Shown in pieces: positions 10,623-24,326 of a stretch of 64,000 nucleotides of DNA (position 1 is its first letter; each line of letters begins with the position of its first letter). The stretch is taken from positions 232,634 through 296,633 of the forward strand of contig KV425554.1 in NCBI GenBank assembly GCA_001632425.1, in the 5' to 3' direction. The notes under the pieces were generated by a model. The model was not told the DNA's origin. It did no database searches and was given only the letters and a program-made list of their open reading frames with translations. This DNA is from Neolentinus lepideus HHB14362 ss-1 (taxonomy: Eukaryota > Basidiomycota > Agaricomycetes > Gloeophyllales > Gloeophyllaceae). A program made the position numbers and the translations under genes.

Positions 10623-13456
10623 CTAAGCCGACTTCCCCGAATCTTCCTTCAAACTCACAATCCTATTCAGCACGATGTAGTCGCTCGCCTGGCGCCCAGG
10701 CTTCGCATCCCAGGCCTCATCCAGAGACGCGACCTTTGCATCCTTATCCAACGCAAAATACGCCACCCTTAATCCCTGGAACCTTACACACTCATTTCCC
10801 ACTAACTGCTCGCTCGTCGCTACTGGCGTCCCGTCTAACGTATGATCACTGCCTGAGTTCGTCTTACGGACGACCTCCGTCCGCTCCCTGCTCTCCTTCT
10901 TTGCGTCCTCGTACGCCTTCTTTGCGAGATCCCAGAAGCCCACCTCGACCATCGCCCCCTTGACCACTTCCAAACTGTTAGGGTTGATATCTGCCCGAAA
11001 GTCCGGCTCAGCCGCCGCAGGGTTGTCACTCTTGAACAGTCGATGGAACACGCGCGTCTCGTCTATACGAACGGGACTGCCCACCTCAGGGATCTCCGCG
11101 ACCCACTGGATGAACGCCTTGGGCTTCGCGAGCACTTTGCCATCCTCGCCGTGCTCCAGTCGACAGATGAGCTCCGTCACTTCACCAGTGGCGGGATCGG
11201 TCTTGAACGACGTGCAAGTGATGGGGTGCGGCGCCTGAAACAGCCCGACTGTCTTATTGGGAGCAAGGCGGAAATAATCCTTGCTGTCGACCGTTCGGAA
11301 GTCGTCCTTGTCGATATAAATATGCTTCGCGAAAGGGATCTTCGATGTGCCCAGCTCAGGGACCTTGGGATGCAGCGGTTTCTCGATCCACACCACCTCC
11401 CCATCCGGCATATTCTCGATGGTGACCTTCAGTGGGTTGAGGACCATCAACAATCTTGGCGCCGAACCCTCTAGGTAACCCCGGACGCTCTGGTCAAATC
11501 GGGAAACCTGGATGTTGCTGGCGGCCGTGGATACACCAAGCCCACTCACGAAAGAGATGATGGCGCCTGGCGGGACACCCCGTCGTCGAAGTGAAATCAG
11601 AGTGTAGAGCCGTGGATCATCCCAGCCTGCGACATATCCTTCGTTTACCAGAGCCAGAATTTTACGCTTTGACATGACAGTCCCTTCAATGTTGAGGCGG
11701 CCATATTCGGACTGACGAGGCTTATAGACATCGACGGCGTCGCACAGCCATTCGTAGGACTGACGAGATGCGATGAATTCCGTCGTGCATAGCGAATGTC
11801 TGTAAGAAGAATAAACTTCAGAGGAGCGAAAATCAACTAGCGTTAGAGAAGGCACGCACGTAATATTCTCGAAACTATCACACAAACAATGCGTAAAATC
11901 ATACGTCGGATAAATTTTCCACTGGTCACCCGTCCGATGATGAGAACTCTCCAGTACCCGGTACGCGATCAGATCCCACATTTGCGGGTTCCCGTCTTCC
12001 AGGTCCTGCTTCATCCGAAGGACTGCCTGGCCAGGCTTGTATTCTCCGTTCTTCATCTTCTCGAACTCGGCGAGAGATTCAGATATCGGACGTGTACGAT
12101 GAGCGCAGGCAACTCGAGGACCGCGCGTCTCCCCACCTCGGTTGGCTTTGATTTGCTCCGCTACGAATATTTTGTATAAGCATTCCGCAGTAAGGATTGC
12201 AAAGAGATACGGATACATACGCGTGCAATTGCATACATAACCCTTATCCCTCTTGATCAGCTCCAAAGCCAACTCATACAGCCTTTGGAAGTTGTCACTC
12301 GAATACGTGATCTTCCACGGCTCATAGCCCAGCCACCTCACCGTCTCTAATATACTCTCAAAATACCTTGCCTCCTCCTTCTCCGGATTCGTATCATCAT
12401 AACGTAAATAGCATCTCCCGCCATGATATGCCGCGTACCCGAAGTTGACGAAAATCGCTTTGGAGTGGCCGATGTGAAGGAAGCCGTTGGGCTCCGGCGG
12501 GAAGCGAGTGTGCACTTTTCCCTTAGTGAAGTCGAGGTGGGCGATGCGGAGGTCTTCGCGGATTTGAGGGTTCTCACCGACTTTATGAAGGGAGCCGAGG
12601 AAGCCCTGTTCGAAGACGCTGGAAGTGGATACTTCTGGGGTCAGCGCAGATACTTGAGTCGTAGAATTGGGTTGAGCATCTTTTTTGGCCTCCTGCAGAA
12701 AGGTGGAACTACAACATGAGCCAAAGAGATAGGACCCATGCAATCTCCCGCAGCATACCTTAGACTTCCCAGTAGCTTCCCTGGGACCAAGCTTCTCAGT
12801 GAATGCTCGTTCCACAGAATTCTTCAGCTCCAAAGGATTTGCCCAACGAAGTTCAGGGGTGCCCTTCAGTGTGCCAATGGCAGCACCGAAATTTGTCCAT
12901 GCCGATACAGCGCTGGAAGAGACGTACTCCGCTACTTTGGTGTAGAGCTCCTCGGGCGTAATGCTGTACCCTAGTGAAGTGTTAGTAATCATGTCATTCC
13001 TTGATAACAGATAGCGACGGACCTACGCCACACTCCTGGTCGAAACCGGCTTGGTCCACGGGTAAGGGATGTGAGTCGAGATACTTCGCAGCAGCTGAAA
13101 GTAAAATTTACTTAACATCAACAGAACCGGAGAATGAATGTATCTATCTCACCGCTAACTTGATCTGTACTCTTTAACCTGCCATCCAAGATCGCGTCCA
13201 GAATATAGCTCCTCTCATCCTCCCCAAGCTTCCCGCCTTGGGCAGCAAGGGCAGCTGTCAGAGTCCCCTGCTTTTCATCCAAGTCCTTGGCGGTGAGATC
13301 GTGTCTCTCGATGAGCTCTTTTAAAATAGCTGCGCTCTTGGCGTTCTTTGCGGCTTCGGCAGCCTTTGACTGAGCCAGACCAATCGTCTTGAAGAGATTA
13401 ACGAGAGAACTGACATCTGCGCCAGAAGAGCTGGCTTTCTGTTTGGGTGGTCCCAT
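10623..13456 (-). CDS. GLN4: glutaminyl-tRNA synthetase
   Basis: Class I synthetase that charges tRNA-Gln with glutamine in the cytosol. The eukaryotic N-terminal domain (MGPPKQKASSSG onward, with the YSITPEEL region) spans three exons. The Rossmann catalytic core has RFPPEPNGFLHIGHSKAI (HIGH motif) and VMSKRKILALVNEGYV (KMSKS motif). It continues with GWDDPRLYTLISLRRRG and the beta-barrel anticodon-binding region (VWIEKPLHPKVPELGTSKI, FQAPHPITCTSFKTDPATGE). About 840 residues. The later introns (66, 60 and 60 bp) are all multiples of three without in-frame stops, so the genomic frame reads straight through them. Family motifs are continuous only when they are removed, for example CTPEQIKANRGG. 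The divergent neighbour Sec15 starts 125 bp upstream. Confidence 0.95.
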
Positions 13457-13581
13457 GATAGTTAGTGACTCAGTGCAGAGAACGGAGTGAAAGTATGTCA
13501 AGATCGATTGACGCGTCTGCACGTGACTATTAATTAGGTCGCGTGCACTGCCGACAGCAAATTCGTTGCAGCCGACCAGCC
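13457..13581. promoter_or_regulatory. 125-bp divergent promoter between GLN4 and SEC15
   Basis: The two start codons face away from each other 125 bp apart, so both basal promoters and 5' UTRs must fit or overlap here. No obvious TATA box. Inferred from gene positions only. Confidence 0.5.
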
Positions 13582-16453
13582 ATGCCTCCGCGTCGAAGGC
13601 CACAGTTCACTCAGGAGAACATCGACCAGCAGCTGCAGCAGATCCACCTGCTCGACCCACAGTCGTCCTCAGAGAACCTCGAGCAACTCGGCCCCATCAT
13701 CAAACAGATTCACCAGAACAGACAGCAGGAGGCGTATTTACGGACTGTTCAGGGCCTGATTGAGTCTAAGGATGCTGAAATAGAAAGAATATGCGACGAA
13801 AACTACCAGGACTTCATATCTTCTGTGTCAACGCTGTTCACTATCAAGTCATACACGAAGAACCTACGGGAGCGCATCACGACCCTAGATGGGACCGTGG
13901 CTCAGGTCGGTCACGGGCTCGTCGAGAAGAAGAGGTCGCTTTTACAATCCAAGAAGACTGCAGCGAACCTGGATGAAGCTATTGACAACCTCCAGGCATG
14001 TCTTCGAGTCCTTGATGTTGTCAATCGGGTAGGGGAGATGGTGCAGGAGGGGAAGTATTGGAGCGCTCTCAGGGTCGGTCGTTCACGTTCTACCGTATGC
14101 TTATATACACATCATGATATACCTGCAGTCCCTTGAAGATATCCGAAGCATGCCCCCTACCTCCCTCTCGCAAACACCTTTCTTCCAGCACCTGCTGTCC
14201 TCCCTTCCGTCCCTGCGTGGCCAAATCAAAGACGCGGTCACCGCCTCAACAAAACAGTGGCTACTGGACATCCGAAATGTCAGTGGACAAGTCGGTGAGG
14301 TCGCACTCGAAGCTATGGATCTCCGGGTGAAACGCTGGAAGACTCGCCGCGAAAGAGACCCCATGCTGCGTTCAACGCGGGTCGGGAGCGCAGTGGAATG
14401 GGTGACATACGAGAAGACGGAGTGTGGGTATTTATACTCGCTATTCTCTAGTTATAAATGCTAACAGCTACGTCTAGTTGATGCGCTTAACAATGACAAG
14501 GTTACCGTAGACTTCAAGCCTCTATACCAATGCATCCACATCTACACCGCCCTCGACTCTCTCGACGACTTGCGGAAATCATACCAAGCCGATCGTAAGG
14601 CGCAATCCGATCTGATTCTTCCTTCGCCGCTTTCCATCTCCGCCCTGCCCGCCCTCTTGCAAGAGATCAGCGGGTACTTTATCATCGAGACGCATGTCCT
14701 CAAGACAACGGGCGCCTTTCGCTCTGAGCGCGACGTCGAGGAGCTGTGGGATACCCTAACTGGAAGGCTCACAAGTGCAATAGATGATGCGTTGAGGACT
14801 CAGATGGACCCGGACGAGCTAAGTAAGGTGAAGGAGTTATTGATCAGTTTTGCCATGACTATGGAGGTAAGAAGTGTTTATTGGTATGGCAATTTGATAT
14901 TCTCATCATATCCATGCCAGGCATATGACTATAATACGGCGAATATGTACTCTTTCATCCTTGTCTTATTCGAGAGATATGCGGGCCTCTTGGAGAAACA
15001 GTTCAAAAAGCGATTTGACGACGTGGGATTAGCTTTCTCCTCGGTCCCGACTGAAACTGATCCTATGAAACTTGTAGATTCTCCTGCAAGACGATTGCAC
15101 GCCCATGCAAGTAGACAACGCCCAACAACGGGACACAGTCTTCGACGTCGTGTGGATCAGCAAACCCGAGCGAGACGAGCTAGTCAGGTACCATGGCACC
15201 TCACATACCGTGTCCGCTGCTCACCACATTGTGCCTCTACAGAGCACAGTTGCCTCTCAGCCTCCCATGGTCCCAGAGCTTCTATTTGTGCTGCCAGTCG
15301 GTGGGTAGCTTCCTTTCAGTCTGTTGCCAAAGACTGACAAGAACTATCTCAGATTCGTACCTTCGTTGAGCGCTTCTACCAATTCGTTGACGGCGTCTCG
15401 CAGCACCACCGCAACATTGATGAGGTCATAGGCAAGGTCGGCTCGTCTCTTTTCATGTCCATCCCGCGCTAATAAGTACGCCGAGATCAGGCGCTGGACT
15501 CGATCCTCTCGGCGCATATTAGCGAGAATATCGCACGGAGGCTCGCAACGACATCGACACTCACGCAGATCGCGCAAATGGTGACGAACCTCGAGCATTT
15601 CCAAGTGGCGTGCGTGGAGATCGAGGCCACTATATCAAACATTCGGTGTGTCTTCCCTTTCCTGGCCCCAACCTCTCATGTATGCATACTCATCGCCATA
15701 AACTTCTTCGCAGGACCGCCCAATCGTCCTTCACTTCTACACTCACAAAGGCACTCGCACGCATCACATCCCTCATCACGTCAAAGCTCGACGATTTCTT
15801 CGAACTGTCCGAATACGACTGGACGCCATCCACACGGGAAAGCGCGCCGAGCGTGTACCTCTACGAGCTGTTCAATTGGCTCACGACCGTCCTGGACTCG
15901 CTCATCATCAAGGACGTATATAAGGACGAGTCGTACCGTGGCGCAGTGAATTATATTGCGAGTTGTCTTATGGTGAGTGGGAACTCGTGATGTTGGGAAG
16001 TGAGGAAGTGAGATAGTATTGATGGGTGGCGATGACAGGATTTCTTGACTGGACGCAATGTAGCCATGATCAACGAAAACGCGATCTCGAATATTTTAGT
16101 GGACGTCGATTTTTTGGAGGAAGAGCTGAAGGGTATTGGCCGGGCACATCTCGCCAACGCCTTCGTCGAACTACGTTCGGTAAGCTTCTTGTGGTTGCGT
16201 GCAGAGTTGACACTGACAAGGCCCATCCCAGACAACGTCAATAATTTTATCAGACGCAGTCCAGGACTACCTGGTGCCCAGCACCCGCCAGACATCTTAT
16301 ATCACCGTCAAACCCAAACGCCTGCAAGCGTTGCTCGAGAAGCTTGCTAAGTTTGGTGGCTCGTGCCGGGACAATCCTTCGAGGGAGAAGGGCGAGAGGC
16401 GGCGCAGGGAAGCGGAGGCTGTCAGCAGGCTTTTCCCAGGTGAAAGCCGATAA
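13582..16453 (+). CDS. SEC15: exocyst complex subunit Sec15 (EXOC6)
   Basis: Subunit of the exocyst, which tethers secretory vesicles to the plasma membrane; Sec15 is the Rab/Sec4-binding subunit. The N-terminal coiled-coil part (DAEIERICDENYQDFISSV, LFTIKSYTKNLRERI, GHGLVEKKRSLLQSKK) is typical of Sec15. Middle exons give SLEDIRSMPPTSLSQTPFF and FIIETHVLKTTGAFRSERDV. The C-terminal helical domain includes DDCTPMQVDN, FVERFYQFVDGVSQHHRNI, ISENIARRLATTSTLTQIAQ and FLTGRNVAMINENAISNI. About eight introns; the one near 15026-15079 must be spliced to give KKRFDDILLQDDCTPMQ. The protein ends with a basic tail at the stop 16451-16453. Start chosen at the first in-frame ATG after the shared promoter (MPPRRRPQFTQENID). 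Confidence 0.9.
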
Positions 16454-16795
16454 AACGCCAGTTCTCGGGATTCCGACATAATCTAGCTTCATGACGATAT
16501 AGCTTTAAATAAGTGTATGTTAAGGTTTTATAGCTGGCCAAGGCCCGTCCACCGTGGCAAATTTGGATTTGTACATGAAGAGAAAGAACCGGAATTTCGT
16601 CCGTCAAGACGAGGCACTCCAATATGTGACAGACATAATAACATGAAAACAAGCTTATGATCAGAGGAACGCCAATGACACCAGATATAAGCGACACTTT
16701 GGGTGGGGTACGGGCAATAGGCTTTCAATTATCATAAGCGATCGTGATAGGGGAAAGCGATTTGAGGAAGTCAGGCATAAACCGTAACTCGTCGA
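16454..16795. other. convergent 3' intergenic region
   Basis: 342 bp between the stops of Sec15 (+) and ARF1 (-). Likely both 3' UTRs. Nothing else seen. Confidence 0.5.
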
Positions 16796-17618
<823 letters not shown>

Positions 17619-18282
17619 GGCTACGGCGTATTAGAGGGAAGTAAAGAAGTTGAAGGAGAAGAGTCCAAGGACTGGAGGATTGTTGGAAGGTCGTTGCGTG
17701 TGACGGGAAACCGCCTGCTACCGTGGTATTTAAGCTCCGCCAGCGCTACGTGGTCGCGTTCCTCTCTGGCCACTCTCTTCCGCATTCTGGGCAAGTGTAT
17801 ACGTATGTGCTCCTCAGGCTGTGGTCTGGCTACGTGTTCCTCCTATCGATACTCGAAATCTGCCTCGTACGGCTGGAAAAGGTCGTGGAAAGCCGAGAGA
17901 GTCAAATTCTTGGAATGATCGCGGCACTCGGTGACTCTGCAGTCGGATCCGGGACGACAACGTTTAATAATTAGAGTTGAGAAGGACCAATGCAATCCCG
18001 CTACTTTTTCCCGTACAGACGCATGAGTATGGCGGAGACACGTAGTCCGGAGCTCAGCTGCATCAAAGTAGCAGGATATCACTTAGTTGGGAGCAATACA
18101 TCCAATTGATCCAATTCTCTCGCGTCATGGACTTTTCATAAAATCACAACGAAAATCTATTCAGCGCCAAGGCGCCCTTTTACATGATGTCCCGACTTAA
18201 GTTAAGACCTTAATGTGTGTGTTACTCAGCAATCTCCCGGTACCACGACCATGGCTTCCGACCTCAGTCATCCCACACTACC
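17619..18282. other. divergent promoter region of ARF1 and QPT genes
   Basis: 664 bp between two start codons facing away from each other. No coding frame with family features and no repeat seen. Both promoters must lie here. Confidence 0.5.
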
Positions 18283-19447
<1,165 letters not shown>

Positions 19448-19725
19448 TTGCTACACATAATGTGTATCGGGTGCGTGGCAGGAAGCGAAGCAAGGGAAAG
19501 TCGAGAAGTGTACATTGCTGTACCACTGGCATTCTGTATATCCTTATTTCTATCAATAAAGAACCCGTATGCATGTACTGATACTTCCGTTTCACTGTGT
19601 CGTGTCATATACTACGTCCAAGATCCAGGATCCTGTATTTCCGTCCATCTCAGTATTCCCAAGAAAGCTACTGCCTCCTTCACCCCAAGCCCACCTCACC
19701 CTCGCCCCAACGCCAATCCCCAAAC

Positions 19726-21117
19726 TCATACCAACCCAAAAAGCCTCGCCGCATTCCCTCCTCTCACGTTCTCTCTCTCCTCCTCACTCCAGCCCTCCAC
19801 GCCGGCGATCGCCTCCAGGTTCTCAGTCACACTGTGCCACGTCTCCGTGTCTTGCAGCGGGGGGAAGAACGGGTGGTCGGTGCCGAAGAGGAGGCGCGCG
19901 GCGCCGAGGGCCCGCTGGTGGGACTGGGTTGTACGGGATGAGCTCTGCAAGGACGAAAATCAGAGTCTGATCTAATAAACAACGGTATTAAGGAGAGAGA
20001 GTGAAGTGTTGAAAAGAGAGGGGCAGGGTTGATTACCTTGTCGTAGCTATCAGCCCGCCCCACACACTCTGCGACAAACGCGAGCTCCTCCCTCCCGTAC
20101 GCGACCGCATCGAACCATAGCCGCCCGAGGTACCACCTCGCGTCGTGCCTGAGGCGCGCGGCGACGAGCGGGTCGTGGTCGATGCATGAGGCGAGGCGCG
20201 AGGAGAGCTGCGGGAGCGCGCCGCCGGAGTGCGCGAGGAGGAGGCGCAGCGCGGGGTGCCGGTCGAGGACGCCGGAGAGGATGAGGCGGGTGGTGGCCTG
20301 CGTGGGGAGAAGTTAGGGTGTGTGGCTGTGTAAGTTGGGGAGGACGCACGATCGTTGTCTCGAAGGGGAAGCCGAGCGCGAGGGGCAGGACGTGCCCGTT
20401 CTCCCGCTCGCCCCACTCGCTGCTTGGGATCCCATAGTGGGGGTGCAGGAACACCACTAGCCCTTCCCGGGCCAGGGCCTCCCACACGGGCTCGAGGGCC
20501 TCGTCGTCCAGGCCTTTGCCGAGGCCCCGGGTGCCCATGATGACGCCCTTGAGGTGAGGGAGGGATGCGATCTGGTCAATGATACGAAGAAGGACGGAGG
20601 CGGGGACGGAGGGGAGGAGGGGGAGGAGGCCGAAGCCGTAGAGGCGAGAGAGGGAGGAGAAGGAGGGCGCGGTGGAGCAGTAGGACTCGAGGTCGGCGTT
20701 GAGGGATTCGGCGATGGAGGGGGCCTCGGCGGGGGAGAGGAAGTCGAGCCATGGGTTGGCGGTGCTGCGAGTGGGTGAGATGGGACGTATTGATTAATTT
20801 AAAGGCACGCACCTGACTATGGAGATGTCGATGCCGTGCTTGTCCATGAAGCTGAGCTTCTCGTCGCGGTCCCAGTACTGCGAGCATCGTGTTCAGTGCC
20901 ATGTCCTAATTAATTGTGGAGGGCTCACCTGAGGACCGACTGGCCGTCCACCGCTGGGCTCGTTCTCGAGGATAACCAGCCTCTCCTCTGTCCCTGAGCC
21001 GTTGGGTGTCGGACGAGAGAGAATGCGAGGCGCTGTTGGACGTGAGCGAAGGACGGAGGCATAGCGGGGCAGGTAGACGTGGGTGTGTACGTCGATGAGG
21101 AGTTTCCTAGCGGCCAT
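19726..21117 (-). CDS. ACMSD-like amidohydrolase/decarboxylase
   Basis: Amidohydrolase_2 (ACMSD) family. These Zn enzymes decarboxylate aminocarboxymuconate semialdehyde, uracil-5-carboxylate, resorcylate or related acids. The metal-site motifs of ACMSD are all visible: IDVHTHVYLP (HxH), VFLHPHYG, LLLAHSGGALPQ and the late Asp in LFGTDHPFFPP. The family signatures STANPWLDFL, GVIMGTRGLG and LGFPFETTIATTRLILSGVL also match ACMSD spacing. About 370 residues in five exons. The last junction joins SYDK to SSSRTTQSHQRALGAARL in frame. The position next to quinolinate phosphoribosyltransferase supports a role at the ACMS branch point, but the sequence alone cannot separate ACMSD from sister decarboxylases. 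Third codon positions are extremely GC-rich. Confidence 0.82.
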
Positions 21118-21542
21118 GTAACTTCGTAGTATAATTAGAGAATGTGGCTGAAAGCGTGCTCGACGCGTTGTGGCTAATTCATGATCTCTATAGCGGACAT
21201 TGCACTTCTGCCTCTTGTGTGCTACACGACTCCCTTCATCACGTCAGGCGTTGTTCTAGCTCAGACTAGCCGAGGAGACACTTGGTTTTCCATTGCAGGC
21301 CGCGGCATATGATGTTTTCTTCCGTCGGGCAAGACATGCCGATCCAGCTGGACCGCCACGATGTCCTTTCCCTGGGCGCTATATACCCTCATTTATACCA
21401 TCATTTTTGCGTCTGATAAAGTAGAGCGTATTCCATGCGCGGTGCGCATTCTTAGCTCCTTTCATTCAGCAAGTCTGTCCTTCACCCTGGCTCCTTGTTC
21501 CTTCGCTCGTTCAGCCGCTCGTTGACGACTAGCCAAGGCAGG
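21118..21542. promoter_or_regulatory. divergent promoter region of ACMSD-like and GH79 genes
   Basis: 425 bp between divergent start codons. A TATA-like element (ctatata) sits near 21379-21385, about 160 bp before the GH79 ATG. A C/T-rich stretch leads up to that start codon. Confidence 0.4.
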
Positions 21543-23713
21543 ATGCGCTTCACGACCGCCGCCTACGTGTCCGCAGCGTGCACCGTCCCGCTCGTGTTGG
21601 CCGCTACCCAGCTCTCCATCCCCTCCTCCTCCACCTCCAAGACCACCGTCTACCCCAACTTCCTCGGCATCTCCTTCGAGCTCTCCTTCGTCGGGAACTA
21701 CTGTGCGTTTTCCCCCCTCTTTTCCCCACTCACTCTCTGACCCTCTGTAGTCGGCAACTCAACTGATGCCATCCCCGCCCCGTTTCTCGTCTACCTCTCC
21801 AATCTCGCCGCCTCCTCACCCAGCACTCCCCTGCGTCTGCGCATCGGCGGCAACTCCATGGACGACTCTACCTACATCCCGTCCCAATCCAGTCCGCTGC
21901 TGAACTTCACCAATCCCCAGGCGAACGCGAACGACCAGCCCGTCACATTTGGGCCCCCGCTCTTTCAGCTGTTTAGCAAGGTCGCGGGGAGCGTGGGCGG
22001 TGGCGCGAAGTATCTCATCGGTGAGTCCGAGTCGTGATGTGGGAACGAAAGGCTAATGGGGTCTTGTTGGCTTGACGCGGGGATGGTGTAGGTCTTAGCT
22101 TGAGAGATCCGAATGACACGAACGTTCCCCTCCTCGCGGGCGCAGCCCAATCCGGTCTGGGGGACTACATGGATGCGTTCCTCCTCGGTAACGTATGTAT
22201 CTTCCCCTACCTCCTTTCCACCTCACCACATCCCAAGCCCATTCTCAACTCCCCTGTCCACCCAGGAACCAGACTTATACACCTCCCATGGCCAACGCCC
22301 GAACCTCCCAAACTATACCGTCAACGACTATATTGGGGTCCGTTATCCCGCGGTATTCTCATAGATTCAAAGTCGGCTGACAGGCGTGTAGGATTATTGG
22401 GTCGCCACCGAGAACCTGCAAAACACCTCTGCAGGCAATATTCTGAGTAATCATAACATTGCGGGGCCCACGATTTGTTGTGATTGGGTGGGTGTCCTCT
22501 ATTCCACTACCGTCGTCCGTCGCTCATGATGGTGTAGGATCTGGGCGCGGTCCTTACCTCTGGATGGCAGAGCGACTTTTTGGACGACTTGAAGTATATC
22601 ACGTACGTCCACGCCTCACCGTTCTCCCGGGCAAGGCTGATTGACATGTGGAATCGGGTACGTTGGACAGATTGCAGCACTATCCCCAGAACAACTGCTT
22701 CGGAAAGTACCAGTACCAGCTTGATTATTATCTCAATCATACTAATGGTGCGTCTCGCCCATCCCCTCTTCCCCGTCGCAATTTCCCTGTTCGTCTTTTC
22801 TCCGTCCTCCCGCTGACCTACCCCACTCTCTCTTTCACAGTAAAATCCCTGGCATCTTGGCAGTCCTCCGGCATCAACGCCGCGCAGAAGCCGGTCGTGA
22901 TGTCCGAGTTCAATTCGGCGTCCTGCGGGGGCATACCCGGGATCTCGGATACGTTTGGCGCTGCAATGTGGACGGCGGACTATGCGTTGCAAATGGCCAG
23001 CGTTGGGTATGTCCCCTTTACTCCTCCTCGTATCAACTGCTAACCGGATGACTAGATATTCAGCAGCGTACCTGCACACCCGCGAGCCGGGCATCTCGTA
23101 CAACCTCTTCGAGGCACCCTCCAACTCCTCGGGCGGGTGGACGACGATGCCGCCGTACTACTCCCTCCTGCTCGTCTCCGCCGCCCTCGGGCTGAACGAC
23201 ACCGGCGCGAACGGCACGCGCGTGCAGGACCTGGACGTGCAGGGGGACGGGAGCCAGGCGGGGTACGCGGTGTACGACGCCGCCGGGGGCGCGGGCGCGC
23301 TGAGCCTCGTGCTGTTCAACTACCAGAACGCGAGCGGGGCGCAGTCGCAGTTCCAGGTCCCGCAGAACGCGTTTAGGGCGGGGGCGGAGAACGTGACGGT
23401 GAAGATACTTGCGGCGCCGGATGTTGCGGAGGCGTACCGCATCACGTGGGGGAACGAGACGCTGTATGGGGTGGGGGATGGGAAGTTTGTGGCGGCCGGT
23501 GCGGGCGTGGGGGGTGAGATGAGTGTGGATTGTAGTGGGAGTGGGGGTTGTGTTGTGAGTGTGCCTGGGCCGGGGGTGGCGGTTGTGTACCCCGGGGAGG
23601 TGCTGACGGGGACCGGGGGGAGTAGGAAGAGTGCGGCGGAGATGGTGAGGGTGAGGAGTGCCTGGTGGGCTGGTGCGGTAGGAGCTGCGGTAGGGTTGGT
23701 GGCGCTGGTGTAG
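21543..23713 (+). CDS. secreted glycoside hydrolase family 79 (beta-glucuronidase-type)
   Basis: Extracellular retaining hydrolase, probably releasing glucuronic acid or its methyl ether from wall or proteoglycan chains. A signal peptide (MRFTTAAYVSAACTVPLVLAA) precedes the mature start. FLGISFELSFVGNY, LRLRIGGNSMDDSTY, then the acid/base motif LLGNEPDLY (spliced across an intron) and the nucleophile motif VVMSEFNSASCGGIPG are those of GH79. DTFGAAMWTADYALQMASVG and AAYLHTREPGISYNLFE follow. The C-terminal beta domain ends with a hydrophobic tail (WWAGAVGAAVGLVALV) that looks like a GPI-anchor signal, so the enzyme may stay on the cell surface. About nine exons, very GC-rich at the 3' end. 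Exact substrate unknown. Confidence 0.88.
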
Positions 23714-24326
23714 AAGAGGAGGGTATGTGCGAGGGCACATTTTGCTGGCGCATTCTTGGTTCATATCTGCATTGCTAAACATTCTAGACTGCTGCATTTT
23801 TACATTTTTGCATACTTGTGGACTGGTGCTTGTTGCTTTCCAGCTGCACCGCTAACACAGGACTACATGATAACACAATATTTTCATCTCTTGGACTCAC
23901 ATAAACGTCATGCTGTGAAGCTGGAGAAGTGCATTGTTGATACCACTGCGCAAAGTCAATCTGATACCCCTCTGATCCTATCTGTATCTTATTTCTATGC
24001 GAGATTGCGTTTGTGGCATGCTGTGTCCATCCGTGCAAATGCTTCTCTTCAGGCAGTAAGACAGATCTACCGTGCAGTGCCCTACCAGTATTGACATGTT
24101 TATGCTTCCGCAACGTTAATCTGATCTCGCGTCCCATAGCATAGAGATGCGAGATTGTGATGGTGGCATGCTGTGTTCCAGCAAGATGCGTAAGGCAATG
24201 TTCCCACGGTTATGCTTGATCGAGGATCAATCTTCTCTTCAAGTACTTGCAGTGGCTTGCTTGCCTATTCCTCCTTCTTTCACTTCTCACCTCACCTCAC
24301 CTTCCTCCTCTCTCCCAGCCTCATCC
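23714..24326. other. intergenic with a partial direct repeat
   Basis: 613 bp between co-oriented genes. Phrases around 23993-24060 recur around 24143-24240 (gcgagattg...gtggcatgctgtgt...cttctcttca...), a diverged direct duplication of roughly 100 bp. No gene seen. Confidence 0.45.

Noticed and set aside
10260..10772. 170-codon plus-strand frame between the NYN and GlnRS genes
   Set aside because: Overlaps the GlnRS C-terminus on the other strand and shows no motif.
22507..23124. 205-codon minus-strand frame over GH79, and long minus frames at 23060-23797
   Set aside because: Shadows of GC-rich coding sequence with Arg/Pro/His-rich composition and no motifs.
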